Positions 34,330-42,864 of a stretch of DNA of 64,000 bases are shown in pieces. A model generated the notes under the pieces. It worked only from the letters and a program-made list of their open reading frames with translations, made no database searches and was not told where the DNA came from. The stretch is taken from assembly GCF_014204985.1 (NCBI RefSeq), contig NZ_JACHMP010000001.1:7564001-7628000 (forward strand). The letters are read 5' to 3'. The stretch's first letter is position 1, and every line of letters begins with the position of its first letter. The position numbers and the translations under genes were made by a program. The DNA is from Streptosporangium becharense (GTDB taxonomy: Bacteria; Actinomycetota; Actinomycetes; Streptosporangiales; Streptosporangiaceae).

Positions 34330-35088
34330 TCAGACGGTGCGGACGGTGACGCCGGCGGCGGTCATGGCATCGTGCTCGGCCGGGGGCAGGCCGGTGTCGG
34401 TGACGACCACGTCGAGGCGGTCGAGCGGGCAGACCGCGCCGAAGGCGGTGCGGGTGAACTTGCCGGAGTCGGTGGCGGCGACCACACGCCGGGCCGAGGC
34501 GATGGCGGCCTGCTTGACGGCGACGTCGGCCAGGTCGTGAGCGGTGAGACCGTGCCGGGCGGACAGGCCGCAACAGCCGATGACCACGGTGTCGAAGCGC
34601 AGCGCGCGGATGGCGCCTTCGGTCAGCGGGCCGGTGAAGCTGAGCTCTCCAGGCCGGACCTCGCCGCCGGGCAGCACCAGGCGGACGCGCGACGCCCCGC
34701 TGAGCTCGGTGGCGGACTGCAGGGAGAGCGGCATGACCGTCAGCCGGCGGTGACGGATCGCGCGGGCCACCTCCAGGGTGGTGGTGCCGCTGTCGAGTAG
34801 CACGGCCTCGCCGTCGGCGAGCAGGGCCGCGACCTCGGCGGCGATCCGCCGCTTGACCTCCGTCGCCTCACGCTCGCGGACCCCGAAGGGAGGCTCCTCG
34901 CCGCGCAGCAGCAGGCTCACCGCGCCGCCGCGCACCCGCCTGACCACACCCTGCTGGGCCAGCTCGTCGAGGTCGCGACGGATGGTCATCTCCGACACCG
35001 CGTGCTCGACCGCCAGCTCGGCCACCGAGACGACGTCGCTGGTGCGCAGCGCGGACATGATCGCGCGGATCCGATCGTTACCTTCCAT
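34330..35088 (-). CDS. DeoR-family regulator
   Basis: ATG 35088 gives 252 residues. The HTH at about 17-55 reads SVAELAVEHAVSEMTIRRDLDELAQQGVVRRVRGGAV, the DeoR signature, and the C-terminal sugar-phosphate-sensing domain has LLDSGTTTLEVARAI and FDTVVIGCCGLSARHGLTAHD. Its start codon overlaps a perfect 8-bp-arm palindrome, so it likely controls its own synthesis. The next gene downstream on the same strand is the MFS transporter at 32869-34122, a possible target, as the two could be one transcript. Confidence 0.93.
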   Translation of the reverse strand: MEGNDRIRAIMSALRTSDVVSVAELAVEHAVSEMTIRRDLDELAQQGVVRRVRGGAVSLLLRGEEPPFGVREREATEVKRRIAAEVAALLADGEAVLLDSGTTTLEVARAIRHRRLTVMPLSLQSATELSGASRVRLVLPGGEVRPGELSFTGPLTEGAIRALRFDTVVIGCCGLSARHGLTAHDLADVAVKQAAIASARRVVAATDSGKFTRTAFGAVCPLDRLDVVVTDTGLPPAEHDAMTAAGVTVRTV

Positions 35089-35105
35089 GTGTTCATTTGA
35101 ACACA
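35088..35105 (-). promoter_or_regulatory. operator palindrome at the DeoR start
   Basis: TGTGTTCA-TT-TGAACACA (35088-35105), perfect 8-bp arms, touches the DeoR start codon and lies 38 bp before the WYL regulator start. The half-site resembles DeoR-family sites, and the position suits self-repression and control of the divergent gene. Confidence 0.75.
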
Positions 35106-35143
35106 GTCCATGTGAGTTCGCAACGTGCGGGACAATGGTCGTC

Positions 35144-36127
35144 ATGCGCGCCAGCCGTCTGCTGTCACTGTTGCTGCTCCTGCAGACCAGGGGCCGGATG
35201 ACGGCCCCCGAGCTGGCCGGGGAGCTGGAGGTCTCCGTCCGCACGGTCTACCGCGACGTGGAGGCCCTGTCGTCGGCCGGCGTGCCGGTCTACGCCGACC
35301 GGGGCCCCGCCGGGGGCTACCGCCTGCTCGACGGTTACCGCACCCGCCTGAACGGGCTGACCGCCGAGGAGGCGTCCTCGCTGTTCCTCGCCGGACTGCC
35401 CGGCCCCGCCGCGGAGCTGGGCCTGGCCGAGGTCGCGGCCACCGCCGAGCTGAAGGTGCTGGCCGCGCTTCCCCCGGAGCCGCGCTCACACGCGACCCGG
35501 ATGCGCGAGCGCTTCCACCTGGACGTCCCGGGCTGGTACCGCGACGCGGACCCCGTCCCCTTCCTCGGGGAGGTCGCCGAGGCGGTGTGGGAGCAGCGCC
35601 CGCTGCGCATGACCTACCGCCGCTGGGGTCCACGCGAGGTCGAGCGCCTGGTCCACCCGTACGGGCTGGTCCTCAAGGGCGGGGCGTGGTACATGATCGC
35701 CTTCGCCGGGGAGGGAGAGCCGCGCACCTACCGGGTGTCGCGGATCGTGGCCGCCGAACTGCTCGCCGACCGCTTCGAACGCCCGGCGGACTTCGACCTG
35801 GCCGGGTTCTGGAGCCGGTACGCGGCCGAGTTCCGCGAACGGATGCACACCGGGGAGGCCCTGGTGCGGGTGGCCCCCGGCACCGAGGGCCTGCTGCGCC
35901 ACACCGTGGGCGCCGAGCTCACCGACGCGGCGCTGGCCGCGGCGGGCCCGCCCGGCGACGACGGCTGGGTGACGCTGCGCCTGCCGGTCGAGTCGACCCG
36001 GCACGCCCACTGGCTGCTGCTGCGCCTGGGCGCCGACGTCGAGGTCCTCGGACCGCCCGAGCTGCGCGAGGCGATGGCCGCCACCGCCGTGCGCCTGGCC
36101 GCGTTGTACGGCGAGCGGCCGGGTTAA
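35144..36127 (+). CDS. HTH-WYL transcriptional regulator
   Basis: ATG 35144 preferred (ATG 35135 would add three residues); 327 residues. N-terminal winged helix MRASRLLSLLLLLQTRGRMTAPELAGELEVSVRTVYRDVEAL; WYL domain at about 140-220 with LRMTYRRWGPREVERLVHPYGLVLKGGAWYMIAFAGEGEPRTYRVSRI, where WYL reads WYM; a C-terminal WCX region ends it. Divergent from DeoR with the shared palindrome between. WYL proteins sense nucleotides or other small ligands; target unknown, perhaps the hydrolase downstream. Confidence 0.92.
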   Translation: MRASRLLSLLLLLQTRGRMTAPELAGELEVSVRTVYRDVEALSSAGVPVYADRGPAGGYRLLDGYRTRLNGLTAEEASSLFLAGLPGPAAELGLAEVAATAELKVLAALPPEPRSHATRMRERFHLDVPGWYRDADPVPFLGEVAEAVWEQRPLRMTYRRWGPREVERLVHPYGLVLKGGAWYMIAFAGEGEPRTYRVSRIVAAELLADRFERPADFDLAGFWSRYAAEFRERMHTGEALVRVAPGTEGLLRHTVGAELTDAALAAAGPPGDDGWVTLRLPVESTRHAHWLLLRLGADVEVLGPPELREAMAATAVRLAALYGERPG

Positions 36128-36166
36128 TCGATTGTGCGCGGTGAGCGCCCCTGTGACGATGAGGGG

Positions 36167-36298
36167 ATGTCTGTTCTCACCTTCGCGGGCACCTGCCCGC
36201 CCCTGATGACGATCCCCCGCCGCCGCGCCGCGCTGATACCCCGCCGGGTGCCCGCTGCCGGGGCCGCTCCGTGCGCGGCGGCGGGGGAGGGCCGATGA
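36167..36298 (+). CDS. possible 43-residue upstream peptide
   Basis: ATG 36167, with GATGAGGGG just before it, opens 43 codons and stops at TGA 36296-36298, overlapping the hydrolase start (ATGA at 36295). The peptide is Pro/Arg/Ala-rich without a recognisable domain. The ribosome site and exact overlap suggest it may be translated and coupled to the hydrolase, but high GC makes chance frames common. Confidence 0.3.
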   Translation: MSVLTFAGTCPPLMTIPRRRAALIPRRVPAAGAAPCAAAGEGR

Positions 36299-37038
36299 CA
36301 CTGGCGTACGACGACGGGGGAGCGGGCGACCCGGTGGTGCTGCTGCACTCCAGTGCCGCCGACTCGCGGATGTGGGACCCGCAGTGGGAGCTGCTGACCG
36401 CCGGGTTCCGGGTGATCCGCCCTGACTTCCGGGGGTATGGCCGCACGCCGTACGCGGCGGAGCGGCCCTACACCGACTCCGGTGACGTGGCGGAGCTGCT
36501 CGCCGGGCTCGGCCTGACCCGGGTGGCGCTGGTGGGCTCCTCCTACGGCGGGCGGGTGGCGCTGGAGCTGGCCACCGCCCATCCCGCTCTGGTCTCCCGG
36601 CTGGTGCTGCTCAATCCCGGCTGCGGGCTGCCGGCCACGCCCGACCTGGCCGCCTTCGGCGCCGAGGAGGACCGGCTGCTGGAGGCGGGCGAGATCGAGG
36701 CGGCGGTCGAGCTGAACGCCCGCACCTGGCTCGGCCCGGAGGCAGGCCCGCAGGCCCGAGCCCGGCAGATGGAGATGCAGCGCCACTCCTTCACGGTCCA
36801 GCTGGCCGCCGACCCCGAGCCGTCCCAGCTGGAGGGGGAGATCGACCTGGCCGCGGTGACCGCGCCGGCGGTGGTGGTGACCGGGGGCCACGACCTGCCG
36901 TACTTCCGGGCGGTGGCCCGCCACCTGGCCGACCACCTGGCCGCGGCGACGCTGATCGACCTCGACTGGGCCGGTCACCTGCCGAGCATGGAACGCCCCG
37001 AGGAGATCACCCGGCTCCTGGTCGACCACCTAAGTTGA
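36295..37038 (+). CDS. alpha/beta hydrolase
   Basis: ATG 36295 behind GGGGGAGGG; 247 residues. The fold markers are VVLLHSSAADSRMWDPQ (oxyanion region), VIRPDFRGYGRTP, nucleophile Ser83 in GSSYGG, an Asp in VTGGHDLPYF, and His in DWAGHLPSMERP. It hydrolyses an ester, lactone or C-C bond; the substrate is not readable. Its stop overlaps the first bases of motif copy C. A 43-codon frame overlaps its start. Confidence 0.9.
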   Translation: MTLAYDDGGAGDPVVLLHSSAADSRMWDPQWELLTAGFRVIRPDFRGYGRTPYAAERPYTDSGDVAELLAGLGLTRVALVGSSYGGRVALELATAHPALVSRLVLLNPGCGLPATPDLAAFGAEEDRLLEAGEIEAAVELNARTWLGPEAGPQARARQMEMQRHSFTVQLAADPEPSQLEGEIDLAAVTAPAVVVTGGHDLPYFRAVARHLADHLAAATLIDLDWAGHLPSMERPEEITRLLVDHLS

Positions 37039-37055
37039 TCTACATCGTAAAGGCG
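37037..37055 (+). repeat. convergent-gap motif, copy C
   Basis: GATCTACATCGTAAAGGCG then TCGG. It begins on the stop codon of the hydrolase gene and precedes the convergent phosphatase stop at 37179. It differs from copy A in one base across 23. Confidence 0.7.
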
Positions 37056-37178
37056 TCGGCTTGTGAAAAGTCACAACCCGACACAGGTGCCCGGCACGTT
37101 CAGTCGACGGCCGCGCCGAGGGTGTGGCAGCCGGGCGGTCACGTGGCCGAGGGATGCGTACGGGCGGCAGGGGGCACT

Positions 37179-37793
37179 TCACGGCCGCACGCCTTCGGCG
37201 GGGAACCCGGTCCAGCGCAGGTCGGGCGGGAGGTGGCTCATGTCGTTGAACATCACGATCGTGGGCGGCAGGCCGTCGCGGTACTCGATGACCGTCAGTG
37301 CGGCGTTGGCGCTGTTCAGCCCGAGCCACCGGGACGGCGGCGCGTCCAGCGCGTGCCGCACCAGCCATGCGATCTGGCAGGCGTGCGTCACCAGGACGTC
37401 GTGTGTGCCGGGCCGGGCCCCTTCCGTGGTGCCGGGGGCCTTCGCGAACCGGGCGACCAGGGCCTCTGCGAGCCTGTGGCCCGAGGCCGCCTCGGTGTCG
37501 TCGTAGCCGTCGAAGAAGCCGGCCCAGGACGGGGGTGTCTCGGCCGCGCTGGGAACGTAGGGCACGTGGTCGACGAGTTCGGCGGCCTCGGCCACGGGCA
37601 CGTCCGGCAGGTGCCGGGCGAGTTCGTGCGCGCTGGCCGCCGCGCGTGGCAGCGGAGAGTGCCAAACGGCGTCGACCGGTATGCCGGCGAGTCGTTCGCC
37701 CAGCAGGCTCGCCTGCCGGCGTCCGGTGCCGGTGAGCTCCCCGAAGGCGTCTGCGGCGCCGTGGCGTGCCAGGTAGAGGTGTCGTGTCGTCAT
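37179..37793 (-). CDS. histidine phosphatase family protein
   Basis: A 204-residue protein of the phosphoglycerate-mutase-like fold: LYLARHGAAD with Arg10-His11, LTGTGRRQASLLGERL, VWHSPLPRAAASA with the second Arg, and the distal His in LVTHACQIAWLVRHAL. It removes phosphate from a small molecule; the His-phosphoenzyme mechanism is expected. ATG 37793. Convergent with the hydrolase and with the next minus-strand gene 107 bp upstream. Confidence 0.92.
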   Translation of the reverse strand: MTTRHLYLARHGAADAFGELTGTGRRQASLLGERLAGIPVDAVWHSPLPRAAASAHELARHLPDVPVAEAAELVDHVPYVPSAAETPPSWAGFFDGYDDTEAASGHRLAEALVARFAKAPGTTEGARPGTHDVLVTHACQIAWLVRHALDAPPSRWLGLNSANAALTVIEYRDGLPPTIVMFNDMSHLPPDLRWTGFPAEGVRP

Positions 37794-37899
37794 CAGTGGT
37801 CAGGGAGGCGGTGTCCGTGCGGGCCCGCTTCCCGTCCTCTTTCGATCCGTGGGTGTGGGTTCGGCGGCGGGGTGCCCGGGTGGGGAGGGAGGTGATCGG

Positions 37900-39144
37900 T
37901 CACGCATTCGTGGCCGTGACGGTGCCGGTGGTGCCGTCGACGGTGATGACGGTGTCGTCGTGGAGCCTGCCGGTCGCGTCCGGGACGCCGAGGACGGCGG
38001 GGATGGCGTGCTCGCGGGCGACGATCGCGGCGTGGGAGAGCACGCCTCCGGTTTCGGTGACGACGCCGGCGGCGATGCGCAGCAGCGGTGTCCAGGCGGG
38101 GTCGGTGAAGGGGCAGACGAGGATGTCGCCTGGGCGTACGCGCGCGAAGTCGCCGGGACCGCGGACGATCCTCGCGATGCCGGTCACGATCCCGCGGCTG
38201 CCCGGTGTTCCGGTGAGTGCGGCGGCAGGGGTGTCGCAGGTGCCGCGAGGCGATGCCGGTGGGGGGGCGGCGGTGACCGGTCGTGCCTGCAGAATCCAGG
38301 TGCGGCCGTCGGCGATCGCCCACTCGATGTCCTGTGGTCCACCGAGTAGGGCGGCGATCTCCTTGCCCAGTCCGGCGAGCCGGGTGGCGGTCGCGTCGTC
38401 GATCGCCGGTTGGTTCCGGATGCGGGTGGGAACGTCGCGGATGACGAGCCGCGTGCCGCGCCGGTCGAGGCGGGTTCGTTTGTCCGCGACGGCGCGTGTG
38501 ACCGACCTGTCGCCGGTGACGCGGTAGGCGTCGGGGGTGACCTTGCCCTCGACGACGCTGGGGCCGAGGCCCCAGGACGCCTCGATCCGGGTGGGGTCGT
38601 CCGGGTCCGCGGGTGTGAACATGACCCCGGACGCCTCGGCGTCCAGGTGGCGTTGGACGATGACGGCCATCATGAGATCGTCGGACGGCTGGTCGGCGCG
38701 GACGGAGGCGTCCCGGTAGTCGACGGCGCGTGGGGAGAACAGGGAGGCCCAGCAGGCGCGTACGGCCTCGGCGACCTCGCTGACTCCGTGCACGGCGAGG
38801 AAGCTCTCATGCTGACCGGCCGCCGATGCCTGACCGGTGTCCTCGTTCGCCGCCGATGATCTCACCGCGACGGGCGGGTCGCCGAGCTCGTCGAGCGCTC
38901 GTCCCAGCGCGTCGATCACGGTGGCGTGGACCGGGCGGGCCTCGATCGCCTGCCGTATCGCGTCAGGATCGTCCGGCCGGCCGGCGAACCGTCCGAGGTC
39001 CGGGTCGCGGACGGCGTCGAGGTAGGCGGCGAAGGAGACGACGAAACCGTCGGGAACCGGCAGGCCCGCGCGGAGCAACGCGCCGAGTGCGCCGGCCTTG
39101 CCGCCGCAGGTGTCGGCGACGGCCTCCATGAGGGGTACGATCAT
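37900..39144 (-). CDS. PEP-synthase/PPDK-like enzyme lacking the PEP-binding barrel
   Basis: A 414-residue protein with a PEP/pyruvate-type ATP-grasp domain at about 1-290 (KAGALGALLRAGLPVPDGFVVS, VAVRSSAANEDTGQASAAGQHESFLAV, ASGVMFTPADPDDPTRIEASWGLG, DIEWAIADGRTWILQARPV) joined directly to a PEP-utilising mobile domain (310-414) with the phospho-acceptor His371 in GGVLSHAAIVARE. The C-terminal TIM barrel of PPDK/PEP synthase is absent, as in rifampin phosphotransferase and similar enzymes, but the middle antibiotic-binding domain of Rph is absent too. It may phosphorylate a small molecule or a protein. Divergent from two HTH proteins through a palindrome. Confidence 0.88.
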   Translation of the reverse strand: MIVPLMEAVADTCGGKAGALGALLRAGLPVPDGFVVSFAAYLDAVRDPDLGRFAGRPDDPDAIRQAIEARPVHATVIDALGRALDELGDPPVAVRSSAANEDTGQASAAGQHESFLAVHGVSEVAEAVRACWASLFSPRAVDYRDASVRADQPSDDLMMAVIVQRHLDAEASGVMFTPADPDDPTRIEASWGLGPSVVEGKVTPDAYRVTGDRSVTRAVADKRTRLDRRGTRLVIRDVPTRIRNQPAIDDATATRLAGLGKEIAALLGGPQDIEWAIADGRTWILQARPVTAAPPPASPRGTCDTPAAALTGTPGSRGIVTGIARIVRGPGDFARVRPGDILVCPFTDPAWTPLLRIAAGVVTETGGVLSHAAIVAREHAIPAVLGVPDATGRLHDDTVITVDGTTGTVTATNA

Positions 39145-39158
39145 CCGCCCCTGCCTTT

Positions 39159-39185
39159 CAACAAATAATTGACAATATTTTGTTG
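39159..39185. promoter_or_regulatory. 27-bp AT-rich palindrome in divergent promoter region
   Basis: Arms CAACAAA (39159) and TTTGTTG (ending 39185) enclose an imperfect inner dyad around TGACA. It is strikingly AT-rich for this DNA and lies between the starts of the PEP-type enzyme and the HTH gene, so it is a probable operator/promoter for both. Confidence 0.75.
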
Positions 39186-39195
39186 ATTGTGCATC

Positions 39196-39600
39196 ATGGG
39201 CCGCATGTCACGCAAGCACGACATCGCTCACACCGTGCACACCGATCACCTCCGGGCCCGTCGTGAGCAGGACGCGCGTGAGCGTCTTCTGAGCCTGGGG
39301 GCGGACGCGCTCGACGCCCGCCCATGGCGGCCCTCACCCGCTCCGCCGTCGGCGGTCGACCTCGCGCAGTTCGCCGTCTGGCGCTGGGCCGACCTGGGCC
39401 CGGAGGACATCCTGAGCGCGCTCGCCCTGCTGCCCGCCGCGCGCGCCGAGGTCGAAGGACTCGAAGCCGCCCTGCTGTTCACGGCCCGGAGCGCGGGACT
39501 GACCTGGGCCCAGATGGCCCACGCGATGGGGTTCAACTCCCCGCAGGCGTGCCAGCAGCGGTACACCCGCCTGACGGCGCGCCAGGACGCCGACTCGTGA
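39196..39600 (+). CDS. small HTH protein
   Basis: ATG 39196 (ATG 39205 also possible); 134 residues. The C-terminal half has a helix-turn-helix of sigma/XRE-like type: ALLFTARSAGLTWAQMAHAMGFNSPQACQQRYTRLT. The N-terminus is polar and charged. The stop overlaps the next gene by the GTGA arrangement, so both are co-translated. Together with the next protein it probably controls the divergent PEP-type enzyme through the AT-rich palindrome. Confidence 0.8.
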   Translation: MGRMSRKHDIAHTVHTDHLRARREQDARERLLSLGADALDARPWRPSPAPPSAVDLAQFAVWRWADLGPEDILSALALLPAARAEVEGLEAALLFTARSAGLTWAQMAHAMGFNSPQACQQRYTRLTARQDADS

Positions 39601-40232
39601 CGCGGAACTCTCCGCCCGATCTCCTGGTCCTGCACGCCGTGCGCATCACCGGGTTCGCGGACACCCCGGTGATCGCTCGTCGGTTCGGGCTCGACGCGGC
39701 CACGACGCAAGAGGTGTTGCTCGACGCCGAGGCTCACGGCTGGGTCGAGCACACCGCCTTCGCCGGCACCGGAGGCTGGTCGCTGACCGGGCGGGGCCGG
39801 GCCGAGAACGAACGCCTGCTCGCGGCCGAGCTCGCACGCGTCGGCGGCGCCGACGAGGTCCGGGACGTCTACCGCGAGTTCCTGCCGCTGAACGCCCTCC
39901 TGCTACGAGCCTGCACCGACTGGCAACTGCGGCCCACCGCCGGCGACCGGCTCGCCGTCAACGACCACTCCGATCCCGCCTGGGACGCCGGAGTCCTCTG
40001 CGAACTCGACGGCATCGATCGCGCGCTCACGCCGCTCGCGGACCGGCTCGGGAGCGTCCTTGCGCGGTTCCGCGGATACGACACGCGGTTCACCGCGGCC
40101 CTGGCGCGCGCTCGGGCCGGGGACGGGGCCTGGGTCGACCGCACCGACGTCGACTCCTGCCATCGTGTCTGGTTCGAGCTGCACGAGGACCTCATCGCCA
40201 CGCTCGGCCTCGACCGGCACGCGCAACCCTGA
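39597..40232 (+). CDS. winged-helix protein coupled to HTH gene
   Basis: GTG 39597 overlaps the previous stop; 211 residues. Residues 8-75 look like a winged helix (LHAVRITGFADTPVIARRFGLDAATTQEVLLDAEAHGWVEHTAFAGTGGWSLTGRGRAENERLL). The rest is helical, ending with a conserved-looking VWFELHEDLIATLGL. It may be a transcription factor or an accessory protein for the PEP-type enzyme; similar proteins sit beside PEP-utilising enzymes in other actinomycetes, to my knowledge. No known domain beyond the HTH could be named. Confidence 0.78.
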   Translation: MTRNSPPDLLVLHAVRITGFADTPVIARRFGLDAATTQEVLLDAEAHGWVEHTAFAGTGGWSLTGRGRAENERLLAAELARVGGADEVRDVYREFLPLNALLLRACTDWQLRPTAGDRLAVNDHSDPAWDAGVLCELDGIDRALTPLADRLGSVLARFRGYDTRFTAALARARAGDGAWVDRTDVDSCHRVWFELHEDLIATLGLDRHAQP

Positions 40233-40343
40233 TCCACTCCCCGTCTCCGCGGCGGCCCCTGACCACCTGCCGGGTGCACCACGGGCCACCCCGCTGCCCG
40301 GGCAGGTCACCGGGGGGTACGGCGGCCCCGACGGTGAGAACCG

Positions 40344-41486
40344 TCAGGGCGACCACCGGTCGGCGGCGGTGCCGCCCGGCCGCCCGGAGGCGTCTTCGGG
40401 CCGGGTGGACGGCATATCGGGCGGGACGGCCGCCGCCGCGTGGCAGGCGCCGAAACCCTCGGCGCGGGCGACGATCCGGCTCGCGCGGACGCGTACGGCG
40501 GTCTCGGTGGCGTCGCTGACGGCGGGCACGCCGGCCGCCGCGGCCAGGGAGCCCGTCTCGTCGCACACCACGTTCAGCCGCGGCCAGGCCGACGGCGGGA
40601 AGGACTGCCGCAGGCAGGAGCGGAGGTCGGCGACGACCAGCCGGGCCAGCGGGGCCAGCTCACCGGGGTCGCCGGTGACGATGACGGCGGTGACGCCGGC
40701 GCCGGGCGGTTCGGCGCGCACCGCTTCCTCGGCCGCGGAGAGCCGGTGCAGCCCGAGGACCGCCACCACGCCGTCGCCGTCGAGCCGCACGGGTCCGCCG
40801 TGGATCATGTCGGTCGCGGGTGGCGGGGACCACGGGTCGTCGGCCGGCCGGGTCGGCGCGACGATGGACGGGGTCAGCCATCGGTCACCCAGATCGAGGC
40901 CGGCGAGCTGGGTGCAGGCGCTGACGACGTTGAAGGGTTCGACGAAGCCGGGGGCGGCGGCGGCCAGCTGGCCGGCGCCGTGCAGGGTGGTGAGCGCGGC
41001 CTCGGCCACGCGCACCATCCGGCGGGCGGGTTCGCGGGGCGGACGCAGCCGTTCGAGGGCGAGTCCGAGCAGGATCGCGTTGAGTCTCATCAGCTGGGCG
41101 AAAGGGCGCCGGGTCCGCTCGTCGGCGAGGATCTCCGGCATCAGGTCCATGCCGAGCCGGGCGGAGTCGTACCACGGGTCGGTGGCGAGGGGGAGCCGGG
41201 TCATCCAGGCGCGGGCGAACGCGGCGAGCGCGTCGCGGGCGGTGTGCCCGGGCTCGGGGTGCGGCGGTTGGGGGGCGTGCTCGGCGGCGTCGGCGAGGAC
41301 GGCGAAGTACAGGGCCCGTTTGCCGGGGAAGTTGGAGTAGACCGCGCCGCGGGTGAGCTCGGCGCGCTCGGCGATGGCGTCGATCTTGGCGTGGCGGAAG
41401 CCGCGTTCGGCGAACTCCTCCCTGGCGGCGGCCAGCACCCTGACGCGGTTGCGTTCCTGCGTCTGCGCTCTGGTGAGCCGGCCCAT
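40344..41486 (-). CDS. TetR regulator with a long C-terminal extension
   Basis: ATG 41486 with GAGGGG upstream; 380 residues, twice the usual TetR length. Residues 1-60 are the TetR HTH (RVLAAAREEFAERGFRHAKIDAIAERAELTRGAVYSNFPGKRALYFAV), 60-215 the helical ligand domain, and about 230-360 an extra alpha/beta region (VVAVLGLHRLSAAEEAV, VTAVIVTGDPGELAPLARLVVADL, RLNVVCDETGSLAAAAGV) that resembles a thioredoxin/AhpC-like fold, with Cys in DLRSCLRQ, VVCDE and GFGACHAA. It is divergent from a P450 with palindromes between, so it probably controls it. Confidence 0.88.
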   Translation of the reverse strand: MGRLTRAQTQERNRVRVLAAAREEFAERGFRHAKIDAIAERAELTRGAVYSNFPGKRALYFAVLADAAEHAPQPPHPEPGHTARDALAAFARAWMTRLPLATDPWYDSARLGMDLMPEILADERTRRPFAQLMRLNAILLGLALERLRPPREPARRMVRVAEAALTTLHGAGQLAAAAPGFVEPFNVVSACTQLAGLDLGDRWLTPSIVAPTRPADDPWSPPPATDMIHGGPVRLDGDGVVAVLGLHRLSAAEEAVRAEPPGAGVTAVIVTGDPGELAPLARLVVADLRSCLRQSFPPSAWPRLNVVCDETGSLAAAAGVPAVSDATETAVRVRASRIVARAEGFGACHAAAAVPPDMPSTRPEDASGRPGGTAADRWSP

Positions 41487-41545
41487 CGTCCCCCTCGTCC
41501 CGGCGTTGCCGTCTGTTCCGGTCCAAGATACCGTTACCATTCACA

Positions 41546-41564
41546 TGATGAGATCATCTGATCT
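41546..41564. promoter_or_regulatory. overlapping palindromes between TetR and P450
   Basis: GATGA-GA-TCATC (41547-41558) and AGATCA-TC-TGATCT (41551-41564) overlap in an AT-rich stretch 25 bp before the P450 start and 60 bp before the TetR start. A typical TetR operator position. Confidence 0.65.
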
Positions 41565-41588
41565 AAACATTTGGAATCTGGAGTGTTC

Positions 41589-42812
41589 ATGACCGGTGAC
41601 AGCCGGGATGCGGACGGCGTCCCTCAGATCGACCTGGCCGATCCCGAGGTGCTGCGTGATCCCTTCACCGCCTACGGGCGGGCACGGGAGCGCTCGCCGC
41701 TGGCCAGGCTCCTGGCTCCCGGCTTCGGCTCGATGTGGGCACTGACGCGGTACGACAGCGCCAGGGCGATGCTGAGCGACGCCCGGTTCGGTCCGAGTCC
41801 GAGGAGTTTCATCCCGCCGTCCGTCCCGGAGGACTGCCGGCCGTACATGCGGACGATGGCGGAGATGCACGGGCCTGAGCACGCGCGGCTGCGCAGGCTG
41901 GTGGCGCCCGCGTTCACCGCCCGCCGTGCCGCCGGGTTCCGGACGCGGATCGAGTCGATCGCCGAGAGCCTGCTCGGCGACCTTCCCGGTCACGCGGAGG
42001 ACGGCCGGGTGGACCTGATGGCGCACTTCGCGCGACCCCTGCCGATCGAGGTGATCTGCGAGGTGGTCGGCATCCCCGCGTCCGACCGTCCGCGCTGGCG
42101 GGAGTACGGGGCGGCCGTCGCGGCGGGATCCGGGCGGGGGTTCGCCGAGGCCGTGCCCGGCATCATGGAGGGGGCCAAGGCCGCCCTCGCGCGCCGCAGG
42201 GCCGAACCCGGTGACGACCTGGTCTCCGATCTCGTCCGCGTCCAGGCCGAGGACGACGAGGACGGGGACCGCCTGAGCGACGCCGAGATCGTCACCCTGG
42301 TCTGGCATCTCGTCCTGGCGGGGCAGACACCGGTGCATCTCATCGCCAACGGTGTGCAGGCCCTGCTCGGCCACCCCGGTCAGCTGGCCGCGCTCCGCGA
42401 CGACCCCGGTCTCATGCCCGGCGCGGTCGAGGAGCTGGCGCGCTGGTGCGGGCCGCAGGTGCTGACCATACCCCGTTACGCGCGTGAGGACGTCGAGGTG
42501 GAGGGGATGGTGATCGGCGCGGGCGAGCCCGTGGTCGCCGTGATCGCCTCCGCCAACCGCGACCCGCGGGCCTACCCCGACCCGGACCGGCTCGACGTCG
42601 GCCGCGCCGCCGGAGCACCCGGGCACCTGAGCTTCGCCCACGGGCCCCACTTCTGTCTCGGGGCGTCGCTGGCCCGGGTGCAGATCGAGGTCGCGCTCAC
42701 CGCGCTGCTGCGCCGCTTCCCCCGTCTGGCGCTCGCCGCGTCGCCGGGGGAGGTGACACGGGTTCCCGACCCGGGAGCCTGGCGTCTGGCGTCGCTGCCC
42801 GTGACCGTCTGA
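41589..42812 (+). CDS. cytochrome P450 with altered I-helix
   Basis: ATG 41589 has GGAG five bases upstream; 407 residues. Heme loop [15 protein letters not shown] with thiolate Cys356, ExxR in EELAR (Glu282, Arg285), and the C-helix [17 protein letters not shown]. The I-helix, which normally holds (A/G)Gx(D/E)T for oxygen activation, reads LAGQTPV at 243-249: the acid is Thr and the Thr is Pro. This suggests an altered oxygen-activation route or a different reaction. It is a bacterial class I enzyme that needs a ferredoxin, and none is encoded nearby. The TetR gene is divergent. Confidence 0.93.
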   Translation: MTGDSRDADGVPQIDLADPEVLRDPFTAYGRARERSPLARLLAPGFGSMWALTRYDSARAMLSDARFGPSPRSFIPPSVPEDCRPYMRTMAEMHGPEHARLRRLVAPAFTARRAAGFRTRIESIAESLLGDLPGHAEDGRVDLMAHFARPLPIEVICEVVGIPASDRPRWREYGAAVAAGSGRGFAEAVPGIMEGAKAALARRRAEPGDDLVSDLVRVQAEDDEDGDRLSDAEIVTLVWHLVLAGQTPVHLIANGVQALLGHPGQLAALRDDPGLMPGAVEELARWCGPQVLTIPRYAREDVEVEGMVIGAGEPVVAVIASANRDPRAYPDPDRLDVGRAAGAPGHLSFAHGPHFCLGASLARVQIEVALTALLRRFPRLALAASPGEVTRVPDPGAWRLASLPVTV

Positions 42813-42864
42813 TCCCCCGACCTTCCGGCCCGGCCGATCCCGCCGGCCTGGTCCGCCCGACCGT

